A stretch of 64,000 bases of DNA from positions 496,001 to 560,000 of the forward strand of contig JARYGU010000002.1 in assembly GCA_033795365.1 (NCBI GenBank), given 5' to 3'. Shown piece by piece: positions 29,656-36,659 of the stretch. Within the stretch, counting starts at the first letter, position 1; the number at the start of each line of letters is the position of its first letter. A program made the position numbers and the translations under genes. Source of the DNA: JARYGU01 sp033795365 (GTDB lineage Bacteria; Pseudomonadota; Alphaproteobacteria; Rhizobiales; Rhizobiaceae). The notes beneath the pieces are model-generated. The model was given only the letters and a program-made list of their open reading frames with translations, ran no database searches and was not told the origin of the DNA.

Positions 29656-30411
29656 TCAGACGATGACGTTCCAGTGCTTCAAGCCCTCTATGACGCCATC
29701 CGCATTGAGCTTGGACGCCTGAAAATGCCGCGGGTCTGACGAGACGATGCGCTGCAATTCGGGAAGGGCATTGCCGACAGCGATCCCGCGCACGTCAGGC
29801 ACAAGGAACATGTCCTTGTCGTTGCCGGTGTCGCCCGCGACGACGACCTCGTCGAGCCCGATGTCGAGACGCTTGCAGAGCCAGGCGAGGGCGGTTCCCT
29901 TGTCGGCGACGCGCGGCAGGATATCGAGATCGCGATTGCTGGAATAGACGAGCTTCACGTCCAGGCCGGCCGCGACGAGACCCTGTTCGATCTCGCTGAT
30001 GAGCTCGTCCGAAGCGTCGTGCAGGTGCCAGCTGGATTTGTAGGCGTGCTGATACTCGTCCGGCTGGACGACGATGCCGTCGATCTTCTTCATCACGGCG
30101 GCAATCGCCTGCCGGTCGAAGACGGGGCCGAGCGTTCCCCTGTAGTGCTCGCCATGGTCGGAGGATCTTCCGCCGATCTGAGTGCCGACGCCAGCGATGA
30201 GGTGGTCCGGCTCAGGAAGGCCGCAAACTTTGAGCAGCGCCTCGATATCGTCGATCAGCCGCCCGCTGTTATAGACGAGAAGCGGTCGCGTCGCCGGATT
30301 GAGCGCTTCCCAATGGGCCCGGAAGCGGGCGGTAGCCTGCCGGTCGCCCAGAAGGGTGCCATCGAGGTCGGAGGAAAACAATCGGACCGGTTTCAATCGC
30401 CGTCGTTCCAT
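29656..30411 (-). CDS. mfppB: Mannosylfructose-phosphate phosphatase (sucrose-phosphatase family)
   Basis: 251 residues from the ATG at 30411. A HAD hydrolase of the sucrose-phosphate phosphatase family: motif I SSDLDGTLLG with the nucleophile Asp, motif II YNSGR, Lys in RVADKGTALAWL and motif IV AGDTGNDKDMF. Its start overlaps the end of the glycosyltransferase gene by 19 bases, so the two are co-translated. In Agrobacterium the equivalent pair (MfpsA, MfppB) makes the compatible solute mannosylfructose; this protein would remove the phosphate from mannosylfructose-phosphate. Sucrose phosphate is the alternative substrate; the genome context of rhizobia favours mannosylfructose. Confidence 0.8.
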   Translation of the reverse strand: MERRRLKPVRLFSSDLDGTLLGDRQATARFRAHWEALNPATRPLLVYNSGRLIDDIEALLKVCGLPEPDHLIAGVGTQIGGRSSDHGEHYRGTLGPVFDRQAIAAVMKKIDGIVVQPDEYQHAYKSSWHLHDASDELISEIEQGLVAAGLDVKLVYSSNRDLDILPRVADKGTALAWLCKRLDIGLDEVVVAGDTGNDKDMFLVPDVRGIAVGNALPELQRIVSSDPRHFQASKLNADGVIEGLKHWNVIV

Positions 30412-31730
30412 GGTTCGGCCCAATCGTCAGCATCGAGCGTGCGCAGCATCGGCCGGCCTTCGACGAGGGCAATCAGCTGCTGCGCGATACCGGTCCAGGT
30501 GAAGAGGCTGCGCGCCTTGTGTGCGCCCATTCGCGACAAGCGGCCGTAGAGGCGAGGGTGCTTCAGCGGCTTCATCATGGTGATGCCGAGATCGTATTTG
30601 TCGAACGGGTCGGCAAAGAGCGCATGCCTGCCATAGCTGACCGCCCGGAACAGGCCGCCGTGAACGGTGATGATGGTCGGCGTACCGCTTGCCATCGCCT
30701 CGATCGCAGTCATGCCGAAGGGTTCGTAACGGCTGGAGAGCACGAACAGGTCCGCCGCGCGATAATAGTCGGCGAGATCCTCGTCCGCCACGAAGCCGGC
30801 GAACTGGACCTTTTCCTCAAGGCCGAGATACTTCACCTGTTGCCTGAGTTGGTTCAGGATCGCGGTTTCATGTTCGTCGAGGTGCTCGCCGCCGAGCGCC
30901 AGATGCAGGATCGCTTCGGGTTCGCGTTCCGCCAGTACCGAAAAACCGTCGATCAGCAGGTCGTAGCCCTTGTTGGTCGCAAGCCGCCCGAGCGCCAACA
31001 CGGTCTTTCCCTGGAAGCCGTAGCGCTGCCGCGCCATTTCGCGCGAGGCGGAGGAAACCGGAAAGAAGCGGTTGTCGTCGTAGCCCGGCGGGATCATGTG
31101 GACGCGGCTCGGCTTCAGCCCGTAGTCCTCGATCAGGACGTCGAGTTGGATCGGCGTCGTGGCGATCACCATGTCGCAGCTGCGATAGATGATCAGCTCG
31201 TGCTTGATCCGGTCGGAAAAATTGAATTCCTTTTCGAAGGTATCGGCCTTTTCGGGATAATCGGTCTCCATCTGCCGCTTCTTCCAGATGCCGATGGAAT
31301 GCGGCGTGTGAAGATGCGGTACCGCAAGGGCCTCCGACAGGCGCTGCCCCGCCACGCCTGCGTCCCAGTAATGGCTGTTGATGAAGAAGTATTGGAGATT
31401 GTTCGTCCTGATGAAGCGCAAGGCGGTCTCGCACCATTCCATCAGGTGGAGATGAAGATATTCCTTCGGGATGAAATCGCGTCCTCCGCAGGGAATGCGG
31501 ATCACACGCACGCGTTCGTCGACCTCATCGAATTGCGGCTGGTCTTCGAATTGCCGCGTGAGAATATCGACACTATATCCGAGCTGCGCCAGTTTTTTTG
31601 CAAGTTCAAGGACGTAGACGACTTGTCCGCCTGTATCGGCTGCCCCGAGCGGAGGATTTGCTGCAACATATCCGTGTGTGGAGACCAAGGCTATCCTTGG
31701 AAATCGGTCAGTATCGCTGTCGTTTTTCAT
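30393..31730 (-). CDS. mfpsA: Mannosylfructose-phosphate synthase (GT4, sucrose-phosphate-synthase-like)
   Basis: 445 residues from the ATG at 31730; the frame extends 17 codons upstream but the conserved domain begins directly after this Met. A GT-B fold glycosyltransferase resembling sucrose-phosphate synthase: ALVSTHGYVAANPPLGAADT and GGQVVYVLELAKKL (acceptor/phosphosugar region), HTPHSIGIWKKRQME, and the nucleotide-sugar binding EPFGMTAIEAMASGTPTI with the E-x7-E motif. In Agrobacterium the homologue uses GDP-mannose and fructose 6-phosphate. The product is a likely osmoprotectant precursor. It is followed, with overlap, by the phosphatase gene. A promoter should lie in the 154 bases up to the marR-like gene. 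Confidence 0.82.
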   Translation of the reverse strand: MKNDSDTDRFPRIALVSTHGYVAANPPLGAADTGGQVVYVLELAKKLAQLGYSVDILTRQFEDQPQFDEVDERVRVIRIPCGGRDFIPKEYLHLHLMEWCETALRFIRTNNLQYFFINSHYWDAGVAGQRLSEALAVPHLHTPHSIGIWKKRQMETDYPEKADTFEKEFNFSDRIKHELIIYRSCDMVIATTPIQLDVLIEDYGLKPSRVHMIPPGYDDNRFFPVSSASREMARQRYGFQGKTVLALGRLATNKGYDLLIDGFSVLAEREPEAILHLALGGEHLDEHETAILNQLRQQVKYLGLEEKVQFAGFVADEDLADYYRAADLFVLSSRYEPFGMTAIEAMASGTPTIITVHGGLFRAVSYGRHALFADPFDKYDLGITMMKPLKHPRLYGRLSRMGAHKARSLFTWTGIAQQLIALVEGRPMLRTLDADDWAEPWNDGD

Positions 31731-31884
31731 AGCCTGAAAAAAGATAGAGCCTGAAGCCAGCCGGTCAACCCCTTTCGACAACGAATATTACATTCACTTT
31801 CCTTAATTTAGCGGCGCTATCCAAGTTTTTTAAGATCTGAATTCAGCCAGCCTGAGGGGTGGCGGACGGCGCGGCTGTTCCGAG

Positions 31885-32367
31885 TCAGGAGGGAGTTCGA
31901 TTTGACGCCTCGACGCTTGCGATCCTGTCGAGATTTGCGATCAGCCGGGTGAGCAGGTCGACAAGCTGCGCGGCCTCCTCGTCCGTGAAGCCGCCCAATG
32001 CCTCGCGGTTACCTCGGAGCAAGACTGCAACTGCGCTTGGCAGACGTGCTTCTGCGTCTTGCGTCATCGAAACGCGGCTGCTGCGTCCATCGGCCGGGTC
32101 AGGCGTACGCCGGATGAGTCCGTCCCGCTCCATGCGGGCGAGCATCTGCGCCATCGGCGGTTGCTCGACCTTGGCGAAGCGGGCGAGATCACGCTGCGTG
32201 CTTGCTCGGCCGGCTCGAAGCGCAACCAATACCGGTAATTGACCGACGCCGAAGCCCAAGGGCTTCAGGCGGGCCTCGCTCAGGCGAGCGAAGCCCCGCG
32301 CCGCCAGGCTGATCAAGTGTCCGGGTGTCGAGAGCACGTCCAAGTCCGTCAAATCTCTTGCTCGCAT
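31885..32367 (-). CDS. MarR family transcriptional regulator
   Basis: 160 residues. Winged-helix regulator: recognition helix region STQRDLARFAKVEQPPMAQM and wing RRTPDPADGRSSRVSMT with the conserved DGR. MarR dimers bind palindromic operators and are released by small aromatic or oxidising ligands. The ATG has AGAGGA seven bases upstream, and directly beyond that lies a perfect 10-bp inverted repeat, a very likely operator for its own gene and the divergent SnoaL-like gene. The ligand cannot be predicted. Confidence 0.9.
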   Translation of the reverse strand: MRARDLTDLDVLSTPGHLISLAARGFARLSEARLKPLGFGVGQLPVLVALRAGRASTQRDLARFAKVEQPPMAQMLARMERDGLIRRTPDPADGRSSRVSMTQDAEARLPSAVAVLLRGNREALGGFTDEEAAQLVDLLTRLIANLDRIASVEASNRTPS

Positions 32368-32380
32368 TGTTCAATCCTCT

Positions 32381-32402
32381 TATACATATGTGCATATGTA
32401 TA
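32381..32402. promoter_or_regulatory. Perfect palindrome, probable MarR operator
   Basis: TATACATATG and its exact complement CATATGTATA are separated by two bases (TG). The site ends 48 bases before the SnoaL-like ATG and begins 13 bases beyond the marR ATG on the other strand, so bound regulator would block both divergent promoters. Confidence 0.75.
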
Positions 32403-32450
32403 TTGCGTCTGTTCCCCGACGCAATACAGCCACAACCGGGAGAGAGCACA

Positions 32451-32825
32451 ATGGACGGTGACGTCGAGATCCTGAAACGCATCTACGACCGCTTCAACGC
32501 GCGGGATATCGATGGCGTGCTGGCTGTGCTTGCCGACGATGTCGCTTGGGCCAACGGCATGGATGGCGGCCATGTTCACGGTCGCGAGGCCGTGCGCGAG
32601 TATTGGACCCGTCAATGGACGGTGGTCAGTCCGCATGTCGAACCTTTGGTTTTCCGCAGAGCGGCTGACGACGCAATCGTTGCGGAGGTTCGGCAGTCCG
32701 TCCGCGATCTTAAAGGCAAGCCGCTTCAGGGCCAGGTGCACGGGCTGAAGGACAAGACGGTTGAACACGTCTTCCGCTTTCGAGACGGCAAGATAATTCG
32801 CTTCGACATCCAGGATGCCGCCTAA
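32451..32825 (+). CDS. SnoaL-like / NTF2-fold protein
   Basis: 124 residues. The N-terminal pattern EILKRIYDRFNARDIDGVLA and the WANGMDGGHVHGREAVREYW segment match the SnoaL/NTF2-like cone-shaped fold (ketosteroid isomerase superfamily), found in small enzymes or ligand-binding proteins with varied roles. Ribosome-binding GGGAGAG lies about six bases upstream of the ATG. It is divergent from the MarR-type gene and separated from it by a palindromic operator, so it is probably the controlled gene. The reaction, if any, is not predictable from sequence. Confidence 0.8.
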   Translation: MDGDVEILKRIYDRFNARDIDGVLAVLADDVAWANGMDGGHVHGREAVREYWTRQWTVVSPHVEPLVFRRAADDAIVAEVRQSVRDLKGKPLQGQVHGLKDKTVEHVFRFRDGKIIRFDIQDAA

Positions 32826-32984
32826 GAAGCGGTCGGGCTTCATAGCCAGCGCGTCTGCGCCTTCTGCGTGAGATGGCGCCGCGGATCACGATCGACTTCA
32901 CCGCCCATCGTTATTCTCCTATGCTTTGTGCTTCGGCATTCCGCCGTTCGTTTGATGGTTGCAGGCAAAGCTCTTTACCTATAT

Positions 32985-33012
32985 TCTCGATTTCCGATAT
33001 CGTTTTTCGAGA
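32985..33012. promoter_or_regulatory. Nested palindrome, probable PadR operator
   Basis: TCTCGA and TCGAGA (32985-32990, 33007-33012) flank the central palindrome CGATATCG (32995-33002) with exactly the same centre of symmetry; four T-rich bases separate the arms from the core on each side. It ends 24 bases upstream of the padR ATG. The rest of the 211-base gap shows nothing else. Confidence 0.65.
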
Positions 33013-33036
33013 GTGAGGTTTATTTTATGGTGACGA

Positions 33037-33348
33037 ATGGAACACCAGGACCTTCTTTCCGGCTTCATCCGGCTTCACGTGCTGCATCATGCGGCCGAGG
33101 GCGATCTGCACGGCCTTTGGATGATCGAGGAACTGGCGCATCACGGCTACCGGGTCTCCGCCGGTACGCTCTATCCCATGCTGCACTCCATGGAGAAGAA
33201 GGGATATCTCACTTCGCGGACGGAACGGGTGGGGCGCACGCATCGCAGGATCTACAACGCGACGCCCTACGGCGTTGCAGCTTTGGAGATGGCCAGAGGA
33301 AAGGCCAGGGAGCTCTTTCGTGAAGTCGTCGGCGGAAGCAACTCATGA
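33037..33348 (+). CDS. PadR family transcriptional regulator
   Basis: 103 residues. Short (subfamily 2) PadR winged-helix protein: GLWMIEELAHHGYRVSAGTL, then YPMLHSMEKKGYLTSR and TERVGRTHRRIYNATPYG, the characteristic PadR helix-wing with the conserved tyrosine-proline turn. Such proteins repress their own gene and a neighbouring efflux or stress gene. The chrA gene starts inside its 3' end (29-base overlap), so repressor and transporter are one translation-coupled unit, with the nested palindrome upstream as likely operator. Confidence 0.92.
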   Translation: MEHQDLLSGFIRLHVLHHAAEGDLHGLWMIEELAHHGYRVSAGTLYPMLHSMEKKGYLTSRTERVGRTHRRIYNATPYGVAALEMARGKARELFREVVGGSNS

Positions 33349-34549
33349 AGAGGCAACCGAGCGTCCAAACGGCACGCCGGCAGAGGTCTTCTTCGCGTTC
33401 CTGAAGCTTGGCCTGACATCCTTCGGCGGCCCCATCGCCCATCTCGGCTATTTCCGCGACGAGTTGGTCGTGCGTCGCAAGTGGATCGACGAAGCCGGCT
33501 ATGCTGATCTCGTGGCGCTTTGTCAGTTTCTGCCGGGCCCGGCCTCCAGCCAGGTCGGCTTCGCGCTCGGCCTCCTGCGCGGCGGTCCGCTCGGGGCGTT
33601 GGCCGCCTGGACCGCCTTCACACTGCCGTCTGCAATCCTGCTGGCGATCTTCGCAATGGCGGCGACGGCGTTCGAGGGACCGATCGGTACGGGCCTGCTG
33701 CATGGTCTGAAGGTCGTGGCTGTTGCGGTCGTGGCGCAGGCGGTATGGGGCATGGCGAAGAGTCTTACCCCCGACCGTGAACGCGCAAGCATTGCGCTTG
33801 CCGCGGTCCTCATCGTCGTTTTCGCTGCGAGCGCCATCGGCCAGGTCGCGGCGATCGCATTCGGGGCGCTCGCCGGGCTTGTGCTTTGCCGCAATGGTCC
33901 TGTCACAGGCACCACGCACTTGTCGTTCCGGGTTTCCCCGGCCACTGGAGGTGCCTGTCTTGTCGCCTTCTTCCTTCTCCTCGGCGCGCTGCCCGTCGTC
34001 GCTTCCGCAGTCGGCTCTCAAGGTCTGGCGTTGTTCGATTCCTTTTATCGCTCGGGCTCTCTGGTGTTTGGCGGCGGCCATGTCGTCCTGCCTTTGCTGC
34101 AGGCCGAAGTGGTCGATCCGGGCTGGGTATCGAACGACGCCTTCCTGGCCGGCTATGGTGCTGCACAGGCAGTTCCAGGACCGCTGTTCACCTTTGCCGC
34201 CTATCTCGGCGCTGTCATGGGGCCTGTCCCGAATGGCATTCCTGGCGCAGCCATCTGCCTGGTCGCGATTTTTCTCCCCGGCTTCCTTCTGCTCGTCGGC
34301 GCTCTGCCCTTCTGGAACAGCTTCCGCAAACGCCCTATGGCTCAGGCCGCGATGCGCGGCGCCAACGCCGCCGTCGTCGGAATTCTCGGGGCGGCTCTCT
34401 ACAGCCCGGTGTGGACCAGCGCCGTGCTGAACCCTTACGATTTTGCACTGGCGCTGACAGGCTTCATCCTGCTGGTCGTCTGGAAGGCGCCGCCATGGAT
34501 CGTCGTGGTGCTGATGGCGACGGGCGGAACATTGCCGCACATCGTGTGA
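33320..34549 (+). CDS. chrA: Chromate efflux transporter ChrA
   Basis: 409 residues, GTG start with GGGAG about eight bases upstream. Two-domain CHR family protein with about ten transmembrane segments. The family repeats are seen twice: FLKLGLTSFGGPIAHLGYF with CQFLPGPASSQ in the first half, and SGSLVFGGGHVVLPLLQAEV with GAAQAVPGPLFTFAAYLG in the second. Exports chromate from the cytoplasm across the inner membrane. The overlap with padR suggests inducible expression. Normal length for the long-chain family. Confidence 0.93.
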   Translation: MKSSAEATHEEATERPNGTPAEVFFAFLKLGLTSFGGPIAHLGYFRDELVVRRKWIDEAGYADLVALCQFLPGPASSQVGFALGLLRGGPLGALAAWTAFTLPSAILLAIFAMAATAFEGPIGTGLLHGLKVVAVAVVAQAVWGMAKSLTPDRERASIALAAVLIVVFAASAIGQVAAIAFGALAGLVLCRNGPVTGTTHLSFRVSPATGGACLVAFFLLLGALPVVASAVGSQGLALFDSFYRSGSLVFGGGHVVLPLLQAEVVDPGWVSNDAFLAGYGAAQAVPGPLFTFAAYLGAVMGPVPNGIPGAAICLVAIFLPGFLLLVGALPFWNSFRKRPMAQAAMRGANAAVVGILGAALYSPVWTSAVLNPYDFALALTGFILLVVWKAPPWIVVVLMATGGTLPHIV

Positions 34550-34579
34550 AAGGCCGCTTACGCGGTGTCCTGAAGAAGA

Positions 34580-34609
34580 AAAGGCCCGCACGATGAAATG
34601 CAGGCCTTT
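34580..34609 (-). terminator. Terminator of tRNA-Asn
   Basis: AAAGGCC/GGCCTTT stem (7 bp) around a 16-base loop, eight bases past the tRNA 3' end, continuing into a T-rich run on the minus strand. Confidence 0.7.
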
Positions 34610-34616
34610 ATGAAAC

Positions 34617-34691
34617 TGGCTCCCCGGGCCGGATTCGAACCGGCGACCTGTCGATTAACAGTCGAATGCTCTACCGCTGAGCTACCAGGGA
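34617..34691 (-). tRNA. tRNA-Asn (anticodon GTT)
   Basis: 75 bases on the minus strand. The acceptor stem TCCCTGG pairs with CCGGGGA (one G-U pair), the discriminator base is G and the CCA end is encoded. D arm AGCTCAGCGGTAGAGC, anticodon loop CTGTTAA, and the T arm with GGTTCGAATCC are all standard. Confidence 0.98.
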
Positions 34692-34856
34692 TCATCCGCT
34701 CGCTGCGGAGTGAGGGCCTAATACAAATGATGGACCGATTTGCCAAGCGCTTTTTGACAAAAAAATGCTTCAGGCTTGATCGAATGTGGAGAACCTACCA
34801 GATGGGTGGGGAGACAGTCCCGCATTTCTCGCCTTTTCGGCGAAAACGAGAAGCTG

Positions 34857-35135
34857 ATGACCAAGAAAAAAAGCAACATGCATTTCGGTGTCGATCCGCG
34901 GACCCGCGAAGTCGTCATCGGGACATGGCGGTTCAGACTTCCGGAGTCGCGCCTCTGGCGGGTGCTGATCGCCGTCCTGCTGATCCTCGGCGGTCTTCTG
35001 GGATTTCTGCCCGTCCTCGGCTTCTGGATGATTCCGCTCGGTCTCCTGGTGCTGTCGCACGATTCCGCTGTCGTCCGCCGCCAGCGGCGCAGGCTTGCCG
35101 TCTGGTGGGCGAGCCGCAAGAAGCGACGCTCGTGA
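34857..35135 (+). CDS. Small membrane protein, PGPGW-like
   Basis: 92 residues from the ATG at 34857. Basic N-terminus (MTKKKSNMHFGVDPRTREVV), then one or two closely spaced transmembrane helices (RVLIAVLLILGGLLGFLPVL and FWMIPLGLLVLS), and a strongly basic tail (RRQRRRLAVWWASRKKRRS). The pattern Gly-Phe-Leu-Pro...Pro-Leu-Gly-Leu resembles the putative transmembrane PGPGW family of small proteins with unknown function. It stands alone after the tRNA-Asn. Confidence 0.7.
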   Translation: MTKKKSNMHFGVDPRTREVVIGTWRFRLPESRLWRVLIAVLLILGGLLGFLPVLGFWMIPLGLLVLSHDSAVVRRQRRRLAVWWASRKKRRS

Positions 35136-35179
35136 CAGCCGCACGGTTTTCATCGGTCAACGGCAGAGCGTCTCGATCC

Positions 35180-35257
35180 TCAAATCGGCTGCAGGATGAG
35201 AAGACAGGTGATCAGCACGCAGGCCAAAGCAGACAATTCCACAAATCCGTCTTTCAT
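35180..35257 (-). CDS. Possible 25-residue membrane microprotein
   Basis: A short frame beginning MKDGFVELSALACV and ending with a hydrophobic stretch LITCLLILQPI; almost the whole peptide could be a single transmembrane helix with a charged N-terminus. GAGG stands nine bases upstream of the ATG, a credible ribosome-binding site, and an additional in-frame ATG lies three codons upstream. No family is recognised and the frame is short enough to be chance, so this is a candidate only. Confidence 0.3.
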   Translation of the reverse strand: MKDGFVELSALACVLITCLLILQPI

Positions 35258-35501
35258 GGCAGGCATCCTCGGTTGGGCTGGCGCTGAAACGCACATGCTC
35301 CGCTGTGGTTCCAGGGCGGAACCACAAAGTTTCGCATGCGTCTTAATCTCGAAGCGTGACAGGCTTATAACGTCTTCGATTTCGGCTCGATGCCGATGAA
35401 ACCTGTTCCGGAATTATGGAGGCCGGTTTTCCGATATCGCCTATTGCACTCAAATCAGATTCGTTCTAAACGCCCGGCACCGCTCGCTTTTACCAATGGA
35501 C

Positions 35502-35575
35502 GGCCTCGTGGCGGAGTGGTTACGCAGAGGACTGCAAATCCTTGCACCCGAGTTCGATTCTCGGCGAGGCCTCCA
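35502..35575 (+). tRNA. tRNA-Cys (anticodon GCA)
   Basis: 74 bases. Acceptor stem GGCCTCG/CGAGGCC perfectly paired, discriminator T as required for tRNA-Cys, encoded CCA. D arm GCGGAGTGGTTACGC, anticodon loop CTGCAAA, T arm with AGTTCGATTCT. Confidence 0.98.
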
Positions 35576-35691
35576 ACCTCCCATCAGCATTCACTTTTCC
35601 GTTGATTTTTACTGCGCCATCGAATGCTGGTTGCGGAACTTTCAGCCATGTTGCACGTTTCTTGGGCGATTCATAACGAGAGGAAATTTCA

Positions 35692-36150
35692 ATGATGAAG
35701 CTGACAACCGCTTTTTCCGCGGGCGCGCTGAGTATCATGATGGCGATTACGTCCGTCGTTCCGGCTCAGGCGTTCAGCCTGTCCAACACGTCTCAGCCCT
35801 CTTATTCGAATGTCGAGCAGGTTCAGTATCGCAGGCGTGACCGCGACCGCGACTACCGCCGGGATCGCGATTATCGCCGTGATCGGGACAGGAGCTATCG
35901 CGATTGGCGCGGGCATCGCGGCTACCGCTACAGCCGGCCGGGTTATCGGAGGCATTCCGACGGCTGGTGGTATCCGCTCGCAGCCTTCGGAGCAGGGGCG
36001 ATCATCGGTGGAGCGATCGCCAATCAGCCGGCAAGGGCAAGCGGCAGCCATATTCAATGGTGCGCCAACCGATACCGCTCGTACAGGGCTTCGGACAACA
36101 CCTTCCAGCCCTATAACGGTCCGCGCCAGCAATGCGTCTCGCCTTACTGA
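35692..36150 (+). CDS. BA14K family exported protein
   Basis: 152 residues with a signal peptide (hydrophobic core up to VVPAQA, cleavage near residue 27). The middle is an unusual tract of repeated Arg-Asp (RRRDRDRDYRRDRDYRRDRD) followed by Gly/Tyr/Arg-rich sequence and a short hydrophobic segment (AAFGAGAIIGGAIA). The C-terminal BA14K domain is clear, with WCANRYRSYRASDNTFQPYN and a closing Cys that may pair with the first. The family was first known as a Brucella immunoreactive antigen; its function is uncertain. Two adjacent ATG codons (35692, 35695) are both usable. A strong terminator follows. Confidence 0.87.
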   Translation: MMKLTTAFSAGALSIMMAITSVVPAQAFSLSNTSQPSYSNVEQVQYRRRDRDRDYRRDRDYRRDRDRSYRDWRGHRGYRYSRPGYRRHSDGWWYPLAAFGAGAIIGGAIANQPARASGSHIQWCANRYRSYRASDNTFQPYNGPRQQCVSPY

Positions 36151-36178
36151 GGCGCGTTTTCGGATAGAGACAATGGAA

Positions 36179-36214
36179 AAGGCCGCTGGAATGCTCCGGC
36201 GGCCTTGGTTTTTT
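36179..36214 (+). terminator. Terminator of the BA14K gene
   Basis: AAGGCCGC/GCGGCCTT 8-bp stem with a 12-base loop, then GGTTTTTT. It lies between the convergent BA14K and exbD genes. Confidence 0.8.
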
Positions 36215-36230
36215 CGGTCTGGCAACAATT

Positions 36231-36656
36231 TCAGGACGGCGGGCCTTCCAGGCCGACCAGGGCTATCTTGGGGTAGCCCGCCGAGCGCAGGAGGTTCATG
36301 ACCTCCATGACCGAACCGTAGTCCACGGCCTTGTCCGCGCGCAGCAGGATGCGCGCCTCCTTGTTGCCTTCGGTAACGGCATCGAGCTCGGTTCCGAAGG
36401 AGTCGCGCGCAATGTCGTTGTTGCCGATCGAGACCGTCAGGTCCTTCTTCAGGGTCAGAAAGACCGGCTTGTCTTCGCGCGGCGCGGGCTTTGCGACGGA
36501 AGAGGGCAGATCGACGTTGATATCGACGGTGGCGAGCGGCGCGGCGACCATGAAGATGATGAGCAGCACCAGCATCACGTCGATGAAGGGGGTTACGTTG
36601 ATCTCGCTGTTCTCCTCGAGATCGTCGCCCGCCGTTTCCTTGATCTTGCTTGCCAT
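36231..36656 (-). CDS. exbD: ExbD/TolR biopolymer transport protein
   Basis: 141 residues. A single N-terminal transmembrane helix (residues about 24-42) carries the essential Asp in INVTPFIDVMLVLLIIFMV, followed by a periplasmic domain. It forms the proton-driven motor with ExbB that energises TonB-dependent outer-membrane receptors. It lies 3 bases downstream of exbB. No tonB gene is nearby. Confidence 0.92.
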   Translation of the reverse strand: MASKIKETAGDDLEENSEINVTPFIDVMLVLLIIFMVAAPLATVDINVDLPSSVAKPAPREDKPVFLTLKKDLTVSIGNNDIARDSFGTELDAVTEGNKEARILLRADKAVDYGSVMEVMNLLRSAGYPKIALVGLEGPPS

Positions 36657-36659
36657 GGT

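Noticed and set aside
30393..31730. Glycosyltransferase considered as sucrose-phosphate synthase
   Set aside because: Sequence alone cannot exclude it, but the paired gene order and the taxonomic context favour the mannosylfructose pathway known in Agrobacterium; kept as an alternative in the entry.
31859..34556. MarR/SnoaL and PadR/ChrA modules considered as a mobile island
   Set aside because: No integrase, transposase, direct repeats or target duplication; the adjacent tRNA-Asn is complete and I saw no duplicated 3' fragment, so recent insertion is not supported.
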